Source: DTFZ01 sp964510055
GTDB lineage: Bacteria > Bacillota > Clostridia > Christensenellales > SZUA-584
Direction: 5' to 3'
NCBI GenBank assembly: GCA_964510055.1
Contig: CAZDZY010000140.1
Coordinates: forward strand, 1-6,006
Length of the DNA: 6,006 nt
Of the stretch, positions 5,365-6,006 are shown piece by piece (within the stretch, counting starts at the first letter, position 1; each line of letters starts with the position of its first letter). The notes under the pieces were generated by a model. It was given only the letters and a program-made list of their open reading frames with translations. It had not been told where the DNA came from and ran no database searches. The position numbers and the translations under genes were made by a program.

Positions 5365-6006
5365 TCAGCGCGGCTTGGAAATAATACCTTTAAGGCTGTC
5401 CGGCGATGCGGACGTTATGGGATCCGCAATCGGCGGATAGTCCTGCACGCCGTACAGGCTCAAAATAAAACGCCACGTATTTATAGCCGAAAGCCCTTCT
5501 ATGGTGTGGCTTTGTCCCTTTATATAGACCGCGTTCATGACGCGGCAGGAATCCTTATCTGTTATGTAAAAGGTATGCTTTAAGGTGCAGTCGGAATGAT
5601 AGCGTATGCCGTGGTCCGACATTATCACAATGATGGAACCAGGGTCGTTCCCGATTATGGAATCGATACTCTGCATCAGCCGCTTCGTTATAAAAATGTA
5701 CTGGTTGAGGTAAACGTTTGTGTTTTCCCAGTTGAGCCTTTGGTTGTAGGGCAGCACTCCGCCGTATTCGTCGAACACGAACGGCACGTGGGTGGCCGTC
5801 AAGTACGCGTAGATGACGCGCGGCGACGCGGTATTATAATTGGCAGGGTCTTCGAAGTAGCCGAAATTCTTGAGCATGGTATCTATATATTTGTTCAGTT
5901 TATGCTGCTTATACACCGGCGTTAAGCGCACGTAATCCGACGGGTAAAAATCCCACTCGTTAAGGGCGGAAGTATCCACCTGCGTTTCAGAGTTCTGGTT
6001 GCCGAG
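5365..6006 (-). CDS. Sulfatase / LTA-synthase superfamily enzyme, C-terminal 213 residues (runs off right edge)
   Basis: Alkaline-phosphatase-superfamily enzyme of the sulfatase / phosphoglycerol or phosphoethanolamine transferase kind, which normally acts outside the membrane on sulfate or phosphate esters. In the 213 visible residues: TATHVPFVFDEYGG (about 70-83), the family T-x-x-H-x-P-[FY] element; IIVIMSDHGIRY (about 125-136) with the Asp-His metal ligands; and NAVYI then INTWRFILSLYG near the end, like the NAYYLP...VNTFRVIF pattern of membrane sulfatases. The catalytic Ser/Thr/Cys nucleophile and the expected N-terminal membrane segments lie outside. The open frame continues to the window edge, so the GTG at 5979 is not taken as the start. 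Gene order with the YLDP-type protein supports a membrane sulfatase-like role. Substrate (phosphoglycerol, phosphoethanolamine or sulfate) cannot be told. Confidence 0.8.
   Translation of the reverse strand, partial: LGNQNSETQVDTSALNEWDFYPSDYVRLTPVYKQHKLNKYIDTMLKNFGYFEDPANYNTASPRVIYAYLTATHVPFVFDEYGGVLPYNQRLNWENTNVYLNQYIFITKRLMQSIDSIIGNDPGSIIVIMSDHGIRYHSDCTLKHTFYITDKDSCRVMNAVYIKGQSHTIEGLSAINTWRFILSLYGVQDYPPIADPITSASPDSLKGIISKPR

Overview
The window reads as a chromosomal surface-polymer locus from a low-to-mid-GC Gram-positive bacterium, most likely a member of Clostridia. Reasons: teichoic-acid-type genes (TagD, a TagF-like transferase), a YidC of the form seen in Clostridia with an Ala-rich loop after TM2, very frequent ATA isoleucine codons, good GGAGG ribosome sites, and an intergenic repeat of a style I associate with Clostridia genomes. 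The taxon is an inference.

Layout, left to right. (a) 1-466, minus: start of an IspD/TarI-like cytidylyltransferase, cut by the window edge. It overlaps by ATGA the end of (b) 463-2577, minus: a 704-residue fusion of a YidC/Oxa1 insertase domain with a CDP-glycerol glycerophosphotransferase (TagF-like) domain. (c) 2578-2822: AT-rich divergent intergenic region with candidate promoters on both strands and a perfect 10-bp inverted repeat. (d) about 2823-3186, plus: a decayed gpsA (glycerol-3-phosphate dehydrogenase) read in two different frames. (e) 3187-3582, plus: intact tagD, followed by an intrinsic terminator. (f) 3636-3908: a composite non-coding repeat containing two diverged copies of an approximately 80-bp unit. 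(g) 3918-4988, minus: a short-chain dehydrogenase fused to a TagD-like domain whose HxGH catalytic motif is gone. (h) 5026-5283, minus: a small secreted/anchored membrane protein. (i) 5365-6006, minus: C-terminal part of a sulfatase/LTA-synthase-superfamily enzyme, cut by the right edge.

How they fit together: gpsA (now a relic), tagD and the TagF-like domain are three successive steps from dihydroxyacetone phosphate to CDP-glycerol to a glycerol-phosphate polymer or decoration. The IspD-like protein probably supplies a second CDP-activated polyol or similar substrate to the same transferase, because the two genes are translationally coupled. The SDR fusion may once have made a reduced polyol and its CDP derivative, but its nucleotidyltransferase half now looks catalytically dead. 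The sulfatase-family enzyme with its small membrane partner would act on the outer face, possibly moving or removing phospho- or sulfo-substituents. The most notable points are the YidC-TagF fusion, the pseudo-cytidylyltransferase domain, and the gpsA relic directly fused in frame ahead of tagD.
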